Source of the DNA: Caulobacter segnis ATCC 21756
Lineage (GTDB): Bacteria; Pseudomonadota; Alphaproteobacteria; Caulobacterales; Caulobacteraceae
DNA: 64,000 nt
Assembly (NCBI RefSeq): GCF_000092285.1
Contig: NC_014100.1
Span: 2,294,001 to 2,358,000, forward strand
Direction of reading: 5' to 3'
Shown one piece after another: positions 52,651-60,938 of this stretch. A program made the position numbers and the translations under genes. Below the pieces are notes generated by a model. The model searched no databases, had not been told where the DNA came from, and worked only from the letters and a program-made list of their open reading frames with translations. Position 1 is the stretch's first letter, and each line of letters begins with the position of its first letter.

Positions 52651-54105
52651 CTATCGCTTGATCTGACCCGCCAGATATTTGCGGATCGCCTCGCCGTAGG
52701 GCGGCCGCAAGCCGAGCATCGGCGCGATGTCCTTCTTCAGCTGCTGGAACACCGCTTTCCTGTGGCTGAACTCCAGGAAGCCGTCGTGGCCGTGATAGGC
52801 GCCCATGCCGGCTGGGCCAACGCCGCCGAACGGCAACTCTTCCTGGGCGACGTGGAAGATCACGTCGTTGACCGTGACCCCGCCGCTCGTCGTGCGCGCC
52901 AGAACCCGGTCCTTCTCGGCCTCGTCGGTCCCAAACCAGTACAGCGCGAGCGGTCGGTCGTGGGCGTTCACATAGTCCACGGCCTCGTCGATCGTGCGAT
53001 AGCTCTTCACCGGCAGGACCGGACCGAAGATCTCCTCCTGCATGACCTTCATGTCGTCGGTCGGATCGATGATCAGGGTCGGAGCGATCTTGCGATGCTC
53101 CTGCTGCGACAGGTCCTCGCCGCCCGGATTGATCTCGACCACGCGCGCGCCCTTGGCCTTGGCGTCGTCGACATAGCCCTTCACCCGGTCGTAGTGCCGC
53201 TGGGCGACCAGCGCCGTATAGTCGGGATTATCCTTCAGCGTCGGGAAGTAGCGGCCGACGGCCGCCTTGGCCTCGGCGACGAAGGTCTCGACGTCCTCCT
53301 GGGGAGCCAGGACATAGTCGGGGGCCAGGCAGATCTGGCCGGCGTTCAGGGTCTTGCCGTTCATGATCCGAGCGGCGGCGGTGGCCAGGTCGGCGCCGCG
53401 CGACAGGATCACCGGGCTCTTGCCGCCCAGCTCCAGCGTCACCGGCACCAAGTTCTCGGCCGCGGCGCGCATCACGTGACGGGCCACCGAGGTCGCGCCG
53501 GTGAACACCAGGTGGTCGAAGGCCAGGCCCGAGAACGCCTGTCCGACTTCCGGCCCGCCGACGAACACGGCGACCTCTTCCTCGTCGAAGGCCTCGGCGA
53601 ACATCGCCTTCAGCAGCTCGGACGTGGCGGGGGTGTATTCCGAGGGCTTGATCATCGCCCGGTTACCGGCGGCGAAGATGCCCGCCAGCGGCGCGAAGGT
53701 CAGGTTGACGGGGAAATTCCACGGGCTGATGACGCCGACTACGCCCTTGGGCTGGTACTGCACCGCGGCCTTGGCCCCGAACAGACCCAGGATCGCCGGG
53801 GTGGTCCTGCGCTTCTGCGGCCGCATCCATTTGGCGACGTTCTCACGGGCGAACTTCAGCGGTCCGATCGAGCCAGCGACGTCGGTCAGGGCCGTCGCCT
53901 CGGGCGAGCGCGACCCGAAGTCCGCGTTCACGGCCTTTGCGATCTCCGCCTGGTGGCCGATCAGCAGGTCGATCGACCGGTTCAGCCAGTCGACGCGCTT
54001 TTCCACGCTGGGCGGACCGTCGCGCAGATGCGCGGCCTTCTGGCGGCTGAGCACCTCGTTCATGGTCGCCTTGTGGGCGTCCAACGGGTTCATTGGAGCG
54101 TTCAT
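52651..54105 (-). CDS. coniferyl aldehyde dehydrogenase
   Basis: A 484-residue class 3-type aldehyde dehydrogenase, the coniferyl-aldehyde branch. It has GVISPWNFPVNLTFAPLAGIFAAGNRAMIKPSE, VFTGATSVARHVMRAAAENLVPVTLELGGKSPVI (Glu general base) and the catalytic Cys in KTLNAGQICLAPDYVLAP. Such enzymes oxidise lignin-derived coniferaldehyde or fatty aldehydes; no other aromatic-degradation gene is in the window. The start at 54105 follows GGGAGGCGAGAG. It is divergent from dgcB. Confidence 0.88.
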   Translation of the reverse strand: MNAPMNPLDAHKATMNEVLSRQKAAHLRDGPPSVEKRVDWLNRSIDLLIGHQAEIAKAVNADFGSRSPEATALTDVAGSIGPLKFARENVAKWMRPQKRRTTPAILGLFGAKAAVQYQPKGVVGVISPWNFPVNLTFAPLAGIFAAGNRAMIKPSEYTPATSELLKAMFAEAFDEEEVAVFVGGPEVGQAFSGLAFDHLVFTGATSVARHVMRAAAENLVPVTLELGGKSPVILSRGADLATAAARIMNGKTLNAGQICLAPDYVLAPQEDVETFVAEAKAAVGRYFPTLKDNPDYTALVAQRHYDRVKGYVDDAKAKGARVVEINPGGEDLSQQEHRKIAPTLIIDPTDDMKVMQEEIFGPVLPVKSYRTIDEAVDYVNAHDRPLALYWFGTDEAEKDRVLARTTSGGVTVNDVIFHVAQEELPFGGVGPAGMGAYHGHDGFLEFSHRKAVFQQLKKDIAPMLGLRPPYGEAIRKYLAGQIKR

Positions 54106-54206
54106 CTCTCGCCTCCCATGGCTGGCGCGACGCTCGTGGCGCAGCGCTCATCTTATCATCGTTCACCATGCGTGAGCGTGCGTTCGCGCGCAAGCAAACC
54201 TTGCTC

Positions 54207-54228
54207 GTTCTTAACGGGTCGTAAGAAC
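54207..54228. promoter_or_regulatory. perfect palindrome between aldehyde dehydrogenase and dgcB
   Basis: GTTCTTA-N8-TAAGAAC is a perfect 7-bp inverted repeat with an 8-base centre (ACGGGTCG), about 73 bases before the dgcB start and 102 from the aldehyde dehydrogenase start. It contains TTAA but not a CtrA TTAA-N7-TTAA pair. Likely an operator for an unidentified dimeric regulator. Confidence 0.4.
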
Positions 54229-54300
54229 TCTACCGTCTAGTCTCCGTGTCCATGCGATCGGCCTTTCCCCGACGGAAAGGACGGACGGGGGATAAGAGAA

Positions 54301-55362
54301 ATGTCGGAAGTCGAAACCGCGCTGCGCGGCCCTGAAGCCTATAAGGTCGCCTCGCGCGCGCTGGAGCTGATGGAGCGCCACCAAGTGTGGCCGACCGCGC
54401 TGAATTTCGAGCTCTGGACGCACTATGTCGCCGATCCCGACGGCCCCCTCGCCCGTGAACTGACCCGGCTGATCTCGATCGGCGAGCCGATGACCGAGCT
54501 GGTCAGCGAGGAGCTGGCCGCGACCTACCTGCCCAAGGTGCGGCTGAACGACCAGATCCGCGACGCCGGCGACATCCTCTCCAAGGAACTGGAGGCCGTC
54601 GCCAAGGCCATCCAGAACGCCCAGAAATCCAACGCCGCCTTCGGCAAGGAACTGGCGGGCGCGACCAAGAACCTCGACAAGTCCACCGACGTCGAGGCCA
54701 TCAAGGTCGTCGTCTCGAACCTGGCCGACGCCACCCGCCGCGTGCATCGCGAGAACCAGTCGCTGGAATCCCGTCTGGCGGAATCGACCTCCGAGGTCGA
54801 ACGCCTGCGCGAACACCTCGAACAGGTCCGCCGCGAAGCCACCACGGACGGCCTCACCAACCTCGCCAACCGCAAGGCCTTCGACGAGGAACTGGACCGC
54901 GCCTGCGCCGAGGCCGACCGCCAGGGCACCCCGCTGTGCCTTGCCGTCCTCGACATCGACCATTTCAAGGGCTTCAACGACACCTGGGGCCACCAGACCG
55001 GCGACCAGGTCATCCGTTACGTCGCCTCGGTGATCGGTCGTGTCGCCGCCCCGCCGCGCTTCGCCGCCCGCTACGGCGGCGAGGAATTCGCCATGATCTT
55101 CCCGCGTGAGAATTCGGCGGTCATCGCCGCCTCGCTCGAGGAAATCCGCGTCGAGGTGTCCTCGCGCATGCTCAAGCGCCGCTCGACCAACGAGGACCTG
55201 GGCGCGATCACCATCTCGTCGGGCTTCGCCGAGCGTCGCCCGGGCGAAAGCGGCCACTCGATCATGGAACGCGCCGACGCGGCCCTCTATGCGTCCAAGC
55301 GCAACGGCCGCAACCGCGTGACGGCGGCCGAGGGCATGCCCGCCTCGGCGAACGCAGCCTAG
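54301..55362 (+). CDS. dgcB: diguanylate cyclase DgcB
   Basis: A 353-residue cytosolic diguanylate cyclase. The N-terminal 175 residues end in a coiled coil (about 145-175, RVHRENQSLESRLAESTSEVERLREHLEQVRRE); the C-terminal GGDEF domain starts at TDGLTNLANRKAF. The active site is GGEEF at 259-263, so the key residue is E261, the position I recall mutated in C. crescentus DgcB. The usual RxxD I-site before it reads APPR, so product feedback should be weak or absent. It makes c-di-GMP for attachment and cell-cycle control. A strong terminator follows. Confidence 0.9.
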   Translation: MSEVETALRGPEAYKVASRALELMERHQVWPTALNFELWTHYVADPDGPLARELTRLISIGEPMTELVSEELAATYLPKVRLNDQIRDAGDILSKELEAVAKAIQNAQKSNAAFGKELAGATKNLDKSTDVEAIKVVVSNLADATRRVHRENQSLESRLAESTSEVERLREHLEQVRREATTDGLTNLANRKAFDEELDRACAEADRQGTPLCLAVLDIDHFKGFNDTWGHQTGDQVIRYVASVIGRVAAPPRFAARYGGEEFAMIFPRENSAVIAASLEEIRVEVSSRMLKRRSTNEDLGAITISSGFAERRPGESGHSIMERADAALYASKRNGRNRVTAAEGMPASANAA

Positions 55363-55387
55363 TCTCCCTCGACCCAATTTCGATAAG

Positions 55388-55418
55388 ACGCCGCCGATCC
55401 CGCATCGGCGGCGTTTTT
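55388..55418 (+). terminator. rho-independent terminator of dgcB
   Basis: ACGCCGCCGAT (55388-55398) pairs perfectly with ATCGGCGGCGT (55404-55414) around a 5-base loop, followed by a run of T. It lies 25 bases after the dgcB stop. Confidence 0.93.
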
Positions 55419-55498
55419 CGTTGAAGATTCCGCTAGCCTTCCCAAGGGGCAAAGGCGCCTAGACTCCTCCCCAAAGAGACGAAAGGGAGGTCAAGGCC

Positions 55499-56302
55499 GT
55501 GGACTACCAGAAGATCCGTGTCTCGACGCACGACGGCGTCGCCACCGTCACCCTCGCCGATCCAACCACGCTGAACGCCGCCAGCCTGGAGATCGCTCGC
55601 GAGCTGATCCACGCCTTCTCGTCCATCGCGGCCGGCAAGGTGGAGGCGCGCGCGGTGATCCTGACCGGCGAAGGCCGCGGCTTCTGCTCGGGCGCCAACC
55701 TGTCCGGCGGCGGCGCGGCCGGGCGCGAGCTGGATGTCGACGGCAAGCCCGATGCCGGCTCGGCGCTGGAGACCATCTACAATCCGCTGATGACCTTGCT
55801 GAAGGACTTCCCGCTGCCGATCGTGACGGCGGTGAACGGCCCGGCGGCCGGCGTCGGCTGCTCGATCGCCCTGATGGGCGACATCATCGTCGCGGCCGAG
55901 AGCGCCTACTTCCTACAGGCCTTCCGCCGGATCGGCCTGGTGCCCGACGGCGGCTCGACCTACCTGCTGCCCCGCCTGGTCGGCAAGGCGCGGGCCATGG
56001 AGATGATGCTGCTGGGCGACAAGGTGCCGGCGGCCACGGCGCTTCAGTGGGGTCTCGTCAATCGCTGCGTGCCGGACGACGAGCTGATCGGCGCGGCCAC
56101 CGCCATCGCCCAGGAGCTGGCGCGCGGCCCCGCGGCGCTCGGCGCGATCCGCAAGCTGGTCTGGGACAGCCTGGACGCCGACTGGACCGGCCAGCTGCAC
56201 GCCGAGCGCAAGGCCCAGAAGTTCGCCGGCAAGACCGAGGACTTCATCGAAGGCGTCAGCGCCTTCCTCCAGAAGCGCGCGGCGGCGTTCAAGGGGCGCT
56301 AA
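55499..56302 (+). CDS. enoyl-CoA hydratase/isomerase family protein
   Basis: A 267-residue crotonase-fold protein. It has RAVILTGEGRGFCSGANLSGG at the oxyanion hole, then PIVTAVNGPAAGVGCSIALMGDIIVAAESAYFLQAFRRIGLVPDGGSTYLLPRLVGKARAMEMMLLG. The GTG start at 55499 is preceded by AAAGGGAGG. The Glu of the second catalytic site is replaced in the DGGSTYLLPR segment by the isomerase-like pattern, so hydratase or isomerase cannot be separated. Its last 4 bases overlap the convergent DUF6165 gene. Confidence 0.9.
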   Translation: MDYQKIRVSTHDGVATVTLADPTTLNAASLEIARELIHAFSSIAAGKVEARAVILTGEGRGFCSGANLSGGGAAGRELDVDGKPDAGSALETIYNPLMTLLKDFPLPIVTAVNGPAAGVGCSIALMGDIIVAAESAYFLQAFRRIGLVPDGGSTYLLPRLVGKARAMEMMLLGDKVPAATALQWGLVNRCVPDDELIGAATAIAQELARGPAALGAIRKLVWDSLDADWTGQLHAERKAQKFAGKTEDFIEGVSAFLQKRAAAFKGR

Positions 56303-56694
56303 CCCGCCAGATAGGGCTTGTAACTCTTCTCCTCGACGATCTCGGAGCCGGCGGCTTCGTTGATCGCGCGCTTGATGGCGGCGCGGCGGTCGTTGTCGAT
56401 ATAGACGCGGCGCGCCAGGGCCACGAAGTCGGGGCCGAAGTCCTGGCGACGCTCGCAGTCGCGCTTGCCGTCCTCGATGTCCCAGAGGGCGGCGTTGACG
56501 GCGGTGAGCTCCTCGGTCAGGCGCGCGATCTCGGCCGTGTCGGGCAGGTGCTCGCGCGCGGTGGCCTCCAGCAGGGCCAGCTCCTTGCGGACATTGGCTT
56601 CCTTGGCCGGATCGCCGATCCGCTCGGCCTTGACCCGCAGGATGGTGATCTTGTCGACCAGTTCGCCCGCCGAGATCGGCGCGAGGATGGACAT
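56299..56694 (-). CDS. DUF6165 family protein
   Basis: A 131-residue helical protein matching DUF6165 as I recall it (VPISAGELVDKITIL-type start and VYIDNDRRAAIKRAINEAAGSEIVEEKSYKPY-type end). The function is unknown. DUF6165 genes are frequently next to glycosyltransferases of the lipopolysaccharide type, as here: its start directly follows the stop of the GT9 gene. Confidence 0.8.
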   Translation of the reverse strand: MSILAPISAGELVDKITILRVKAERIGDPAKEANVRKELALLEATAREHLPDTAEIARLTEELTAVNAALWDIEDGKRDCERRQDFGPDFVALARRVYIDNDRRAAIKRAINEAAGSEIVEEKSYKPYLAG

Positions 56695-57666
56695 TCAGGA
56701 CGCTCCGGAAACCAGTTTCTCAAGGGCGGCCCAGACCGTGTCGAGCGGCAGGGCGTCCATGCCGCTTCCGTAGTCCTCCGCGACCAGCATCTCAAGCCGG
56801 GCGGCGGCGGGACGGAACTTCACGGCCTTGCGGCGGTCCTGCTGCAGCGACAGCAGGGGCGCGCCGCCGGCGGCCAGCATGTGGCCGGGTCCCGCGTCGT
56901 TGGCCACGCCCGCCGCCAGCCGTCCGGCTAGGGCGATAACCAGCAGCGGCCCTTTCACGGGAAGACCGTCAGTGCGATTGCGCTCAGTCTGGAGGGCTTG
57001 CGGGACCTCGCGGGCGGCGATCGCCGCGTCATCGGCCTCGTCGGGACCGAAGAAGAACACCGGCGTCCAGCCCCTGGCGACGATCCGGCGGGCCAGCTCC
57101 AGGTAGTTCTCCAGCGGCCAGCGCTTGTCCTGGCCGCCCGCGCCGGGCGCGAGGCCGACATAGGTCGAACCGGCGGGCAGCAGGATCTCAGCGGCCTTCA
57201 GGGCGTCGGGATTGGTCAGGGCCAGGGGCCTAGGCGCGCCCTGCCCGTTCGTCGCCAGCGACAGCAGCCGCGCAAGCCGGTCGGCGACCGCGACGGGCCA
57301 ATCCTGGCTCCGCGCCAGCCGCGCCGCCGAGACGAAGCGTCCGGCCGCTCCGCGCCGGGCGACGCCGCTGCGCCGCAGGTTCTCCTGGGTGTCGATGACG
57401 AGGTCGAACTTCCGACCGCAAAAGGGTCTGGACCAAGGCAGGCTGTCGCGCGCCTTCGCGCCGTTAGCCCCCTCCAGGATCACCTCGTCGATATAGCCCT
57501 GGACCACGGCCTTCAGCGGCCCGGCATAGACGGTCTCGCCCTTGGCCGCGCACCAGCTGATCCGCGCGTCCGGAAACGCCGCGCGCAGGCCGGCGATGAA
57601 GGGCAGCTTGATCAGCCCGTCGCCGATCACCTCGCCCATCGAATAGATCAGAACCGTCTTGACCAT
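56695..57666 (-). CDS. glycosyltransferase family 9 (heptosyltransferase-like)
   Basis: A 323-residue GT9-family protein. The N-terminal IYSMGEVIGDGLIKLPFIAGLRAAFP, VGLAPGAGGQDKRWPLENYLELARRI and the C-terminal ANDAGPGHMLAAGGAPLLSL motif are characteristic of ADP-heptose transferases. It is adjacent to DUF6165 on the same strand and probably acts in LPS or another surface glycan. Acceptor and donor are not known. Confidence 0.88.
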   Translation of the reverse strand: MVKTVLIYSMGEVIGDGLIKLPFIAGLRAAFPDARISWCAAKGETVYAGPLKAVVQGYIDEVILEGANGAKARDSLPWSRPFCGRKFDLVIDTQENLRRSGVARRGAAGRFVSAARLARSQDWPVAVADRLARLLSLATNGQGAPRPLALTNPDALKAAEILLPAGSTYVGLAPGAGGQDKRWPLENYLELARRIVARGWTPVFFFGPDEADDAAIAAREVPQALQTERNRTDGLPVKGPLLVIALAGRLAAGVANDAGPGHMLAAGGAPLLSLQQDRRKAVKFRPAAARLEMLVAEDYGSGMDALPLDTVWAALEKLVSGAS

Positions 57667-57708
57667 GGCCGGGCTTAGGCCGCCCGGCGCGCTCCGGTCA
57701 ATGCGCGA

Positions 57709-57909
57709 TCAGACAGCGACCGGGCACTCGGCCGGGATCGCGACGAAAGTCCCCTCCGCGCGACGCTTCTCGAAGTGCTTCTGGGCGCAGCCGCCCGAGC
57801 ACAGGAGGCCGGTGTCCGACCAGTAGAGCGGCGCCTCGTCCTCGTGCTTGAAGCGCGGGGAGCCCCACGGCAGGCCGCATTCGACGCACGACGGGGTCTT
57901 GGCCAGCAT
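57709..57909 (-). CDS. small Cys-rich (zinc-ribbon-like) protein
   Basis: A 66-residue protein with four cysteines arranged Cys8-x2-Cys11 and, further on, Cys37 and Cys41 (CVECGLPWG ... LLCSGGCAQKHF), suggesting a zinc-binding site. I cannot assign a named family. The start shares bases with the sufA stop (TAATG), so it is the last gene of the SUF operon and probably translated with it. Confidence 0.75.
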   Translation of the reverse strand: MLAKTPSCVECGLPWGSPRFKHEDEAPLYWSDTGLLCSGGCAQKHFEKRRAEGTFVAIPAECPVAV

Positions 57910-58301
57910 TACTCGTGAACCTCGGCGGCGGGCTGGATCGTGACGCTCTCGCCGCAGCCGCAGGCGTCGGTCTCGTTGGGATTGTGGAACACGAACTTCG
58001 AGGACAGCTTGCTGACCTCGTAGTCGATTTCCGTGCCGATCAGGAACAGCACCGCCTTGGGCTCGATCAGGATCGTGACGCCCTTGTCCTCGACCACCTC
58101 GTCGATCGGGCCCTTCGTCTCGGCATATTCGAAGACGTATTCCTGGCCGGCGCAGCCGCCGTTCTTCACGCCGACGCGCAGGCCGACATAGGGCTTGTCG
58201 GCCTTGTCCATGATCGCCTTCACGCGCGCGGCCGCGGCGTCGGTCAGGGTGACGACCTTGGGGCGCGGACGGCGGGGACGTGCGGTGATCGCGGTTTCCA
58301 T
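57909..58301 (-). CDS. sufA: Fe-S assembly scaffold/carrier, SufA/IscA family
   Basis: A 130-residue A-type Fe-S carrier. The three conserved cysteines are in GVKNGGCAGQEYVFEY and in DACGCGES near the C terminus (CxC at about 116-118). The basic N-terminal tail (ITARPRRPRPK) is unusual. The ATG at 58301 is chosen; a longer frame from 58370 lacks support. It follows the DUF59 gene by 14 bases in the SUF operon. Confidence 0.93.
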   Translation of the reverse strand: METAITARPRRPRPKVVTLTDAAAARVKAIMDKADKPYVGLRVGVKNGGCAGQEYVFEYAETKGPIDEVVEDKGVTILIEPKAVLFLIGTEIDYEVSKLSSKFVFHNPNETDACGCGESVTIQPAAEVHE

Positions 58302-58315
58302 GGCGTTTGAACCGA

Positions 58316-58675
58316 TCAGAACATGTTCAGTTGCAGCTTGGCCTCGTCGCTCATGCGCGAGGAATCCCACGGCGGATCGAAGACGAGATCCACCGTGCAG
58401 GACTTCAGGTCCGGGATCTCCAGAACCGCGTCCTTGACCCAGCCCGGCATTTCGCCGGCCACCGGGCAGCCCGGCGCGGTCAGGGTCATCTCGATGGCCA
58501 CGTCCTTGTCGTCCGAGACGTCGACCTTGTAGATCAAGCCCAGCTCATAGATGTCGACCGGGATCTCCGGGTCGTAGACCGTCTTCAGCTTCTCGATCAG
58601 CTGGTCGGTCAGCCGATTCAGCTCGTCCTGCGACAGGGCGGAAGCGGGTTCGGGAACGGCGGCGGCGTCGGTCAT
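58316..58675 (-). CDS. DUF59/SufT-type Fe-S assembly protein
   Basis: A 119-residue MIP18/DUF59-family protein of the SUF system. It has LKTVYDPEIPVDIYELGLIYKVDV and the cysteine-containing LTAPGCPVAGEMP typical of SufT/PaaD-like proteins. The ATG at 58675 (MTDAAAV) is preferred; a TTG at 58687 overlapping sufS would add 4 residues. It is the fifth gene of the visible operon and is thought to help Fe-S maturation. Confidence 0.9.
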   Translation of the reverse strand: MTDAAAVPEPASALSQDELNRLTDQLIEKLKTVYDPEIPVDIYELGLIYKVDVSDDKDVAIEMTLTAPGCPVAGEMPGWVKDAVLEIPDLKSCTVDLVFDPPWDSSRMSDEAKLQLNMF

Positions 58676-58683
58676 GAAGCGGC

Positions 58684-59910
58684 TCAACTGAAGAAACTGC
58701 GGGCCTTGGCCAGCGCGTCCACGAACGCGTCGGCTTCGGCCTCTGTGTTATATAGGGCGAACGAGGCCCGGGCGCTCGATGTCACGCCGAAACGGCGCAT
58801 CAAGGGCTCGGCGCAGTGCGTGCCGGCGCGCACGGCGACACCGTAGCGGTCCAGCACCTGGGCGATGTCGTGGGCGTGGGCGCCCTCGACCGTGAAGGAC
58901 AGCACCGCGCCCTTGCCAGGCGCCTCGCCCAGGATCCGCACGCCGTTGACGCCGCGCAGCCGCTCGGCGACCCGCTCATAGAGGGCGTGTTCGTGGGCGA
59001 AGATCGCGTCGCGATCCAGGCCGTTCAGCCACTCGATCGCCGCGCCCAGGCCCACGGCCTCCAGGATCGCCGGAGTGCCGGCCTCGAAGCGGTGCGGCGG
59101 GTCGGCGTAGGTGATCCGATCCAACGCCACCGAGCCGATCATCTCGCCGCCGCCCTGGTACGGCGGCAGGGCCGCCAGGCGCTCGGCCTTGCCGTAGAGC
59201 ACGCCGATCCCGGTCGGACCGTACAACTTGTGGCCGGAGAAGACGTAGTAGTCGACGTCCAGCGCCTTCACGTCGACCTTGGTGTGGACTACGCCCTGGC
59301 AGCCGTCCAGCAGCACCGGCGCGCCGGCCGCGTGGGCCAAGCGGACGATCTCGGCCACGTCGTTGACCGTGCCCAGCACGTTCGACATGTGGGTGACGGC
59401 GACCATCTTGGTCTTCTCGGACAGCAGACCCTTGTAGGCCTCCACGTCCAGGCGCCCGTCTTCCAGCACCGGAATGAACTTCAGGACGACGCCCTTGCGC
59501 TCGCGCAGGAAGTGCCACGGCACGATGTTGGCGTGGTGCTCCATCTCCGAGAGCACGATCTCGTCGCCGGCGTTCAGCGACAGGCCGAACGAGCTGGCGA
59601 CCAGATTCACCGCCTCGGTCGCGCTCTTGGTCCAGACGACCTCGTCGCGCTCGGCGTTGATGAAGCGCGCGACGGTTTCCCGCGCCTTTTCATGGGCTTC
59701 GGTCGTTTCGTTCGCGAGCGTGTGCAGGCCGCGATGGACGTTGGCGTACGAGGTGCGGGCCAGGCCCATCATGGCGTCCAGCACCGCGTCCGGCTTCTGG
59801 GCGCTGGCGGCGCTGTCGAGATAAATCAACGGCTTGCCGTGGACTTCTCGCGCCAGGATCGGGAACTGGGCGCGGATCGCGGCGACGTCGTAGGGCGCGT
59901 CAAAGGCCAT
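58684..59910 (-). CDS. sufS: cysteine desulfurase SufS
   Basis: A 408-residue PLP enzyme that makes persulfide for SUF clusters. The PLP Lys is in YVFSGHKLYGPTGIGVLYG, the catalytic Cys in RAGTHCAEPLMRRFGV, and the N-terminal GKPLIYLDSAASAQKPDAVLDAM is typical of group II (SufS) enzymes. Its start shares a base with the sufD stop. It is clearly distinct from the NifS/IscS-type gene at the right edge. Confidence 0.96.
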   Translation of the reverse strand: MAFDAPYDVAAIRAQFPILAREVHGKPLIYLDSAASAQKPDAVLDAMMGLARTSYANVHRGLHTLANETTEAHEKARETVARFINAERDEVVWTKSATEAVNLVASSFGLSLNAGDEIVLSEMEHHANIVPWHFLRERKGVVLKFIPVLEDGRLDVEAYKGLLSEKTKMVAVTHMSNVLGTVNDVAEIVRLAHAAGAPVLLDGCQGVVHTKVDVKALDVDYYVFSGHKLYGPTGIGVLYGKAERLAALPPYQGGGEMIGSVALDRITYADPPHRFEAGTPAILEAVGLGAAIEWLNGLDRDAIFAHEHALYERVAERLRGVNGVRILGEAPGKGAVLSFTVEGAHAHDIAQVLDRYGVAVRAGTHCAEPLMRRFGVTSSARASFALYNTEAEADAFVDALAKARSFFS

Positions 59911-60938
59911 CAGGCGTCGCTCCCCAGCTTGCGGGCGACCCAGGCGGCGGCGACCGCGCGCGCGCCCTCGTGCTCGATCCGCTCGATCACTTCACCGACG
60001 AAGGCCACGGTCAGCATGGCCTTGGCGTCCGCCTCGGGGATGCCGCGCTGCTTGGCGTAGAACAGCACCTCGTCGTCCAGCGCGCCGATCGTGTTGCCGT
60101 GGGCGCAGGAGACGTCGTCGGCGAAGATCAGCAGTTCTGGCTTGGCGTCGATCTCGGCCTTGTCCGACAGGATCAGGGCGTGGTGGCCCATCCGCGCGTC
60201 GGTCTGGTCGGCGCCCTTCTCGACGACAATCCGCCCCTGGAAGACGCCGCGCGCCTGATCGGTCACCATGCCCTTGGTCAGCTGGCTGGTGACGCCGTCG
60301 AGACCACCGTGGGTCACGACGCTGGTCAGGTCGGCGTGGCGTTGCGCATCGAGCAGATAGGCGCCGTCGAGGCGGACCTCGGCATGGGCGCCGGGGTGGC
60401 GGACGCGGGTTTCGATCCGCTGGCGACGTGCGCCGGAGGTCAAAACGGTCTGGGCGAACTTGGCGCCGGGGGCCAGGGCGACCTCGGCGGTGACGACGTT
60501 GACGGCCTCGGCCTCGTCGTCGACCAGCACGATCCGCTCCAGCGAGGCGCCCTCGCCCACGGCGATGTCGAGCGCGACGTCGGAGACATAAGCCCCGGCG
60601 CGGCCTTCGTGGCTTTCCAGCAGGACGAGGCTCTCGCCCGGCTTCACCACCAGGGCGTGGCTGGCGCCCTGCGAAGCCTTGTCGGCCAGGGCGACGAAGC
60701 GCAGGGCCACGACGCCCGAGGCGACGTCGGAGGCGCCCGCGCGGCGTCCGTTGACGAACAGGGTCTCGGCGTCGGCCAGGCCCGCGAACGGACCGGCCGG
60801 AACCTCGCCGTCATGCGCCGGCGCGACCGGTGGCAGAACCTTCAGCAGGCCCCGCAGGTCGGTCCAGCGCCAGTCCTCGTCGCGCCGCGACGGCAGCGCC
60901 GAGAGGTCGCCGGTCTTGAGGGCGGTCGAAAGGGTCAA
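59910..60938 (-). CDS. sufD: Fe-S assembly protein SufD
   Basis: A 342-residue SufD. The beta-helical core has RHADLTSVVTHGGLDGVTSQLTKGMVTDQARGVFQGRIVVEKGADQTDARMGHHALILSDKAEIDAKPELLIFADDVSCAHGNTIGALDDEVLFY, the family hallmark. It forms the SufBC2D complex with sufB and sufC. Its start overlaps sufC by 4 bases. Confidence 0.95.
   Translation of the reverse strand: MTLSTALKTGDLSALPSRRDEDWRWTDLRGLLKVLPPVAPAHDGEVPAGPFAGLADAETLFVNGRRAGASDVASGVVALRFVALADKASQGASHALVVKPGESLVLLESHEGRAGAYVSDVALDIAVGEGASLERIVLVDDEAEAVNVVTAEVALAPGAKFAQTVLTSGARRQRIETRVRHPGAHAEVRLDGAYLLDAQRHADLTSVVTHGGLDGVTSQLTKGMVTDQARGVFQGRIVVEKGADQTDARMGHHALILSDKAEIDAKPELLIFADDVSCAHGNTIGALDDEVLFYAKQRGIPEADAKAMLTVAFVGEVIERIEHEGARAVAAAWVARKLGSDA

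Noticed and set aside
54211..54225. Possible CtrA box TTAA-N7-TTAA before dgcB
   Set aside because: The second half reads TAAG, so two of four bases differ. The element fits better as a separate GTTCTTA-N8-TAAGAAC palindrome.
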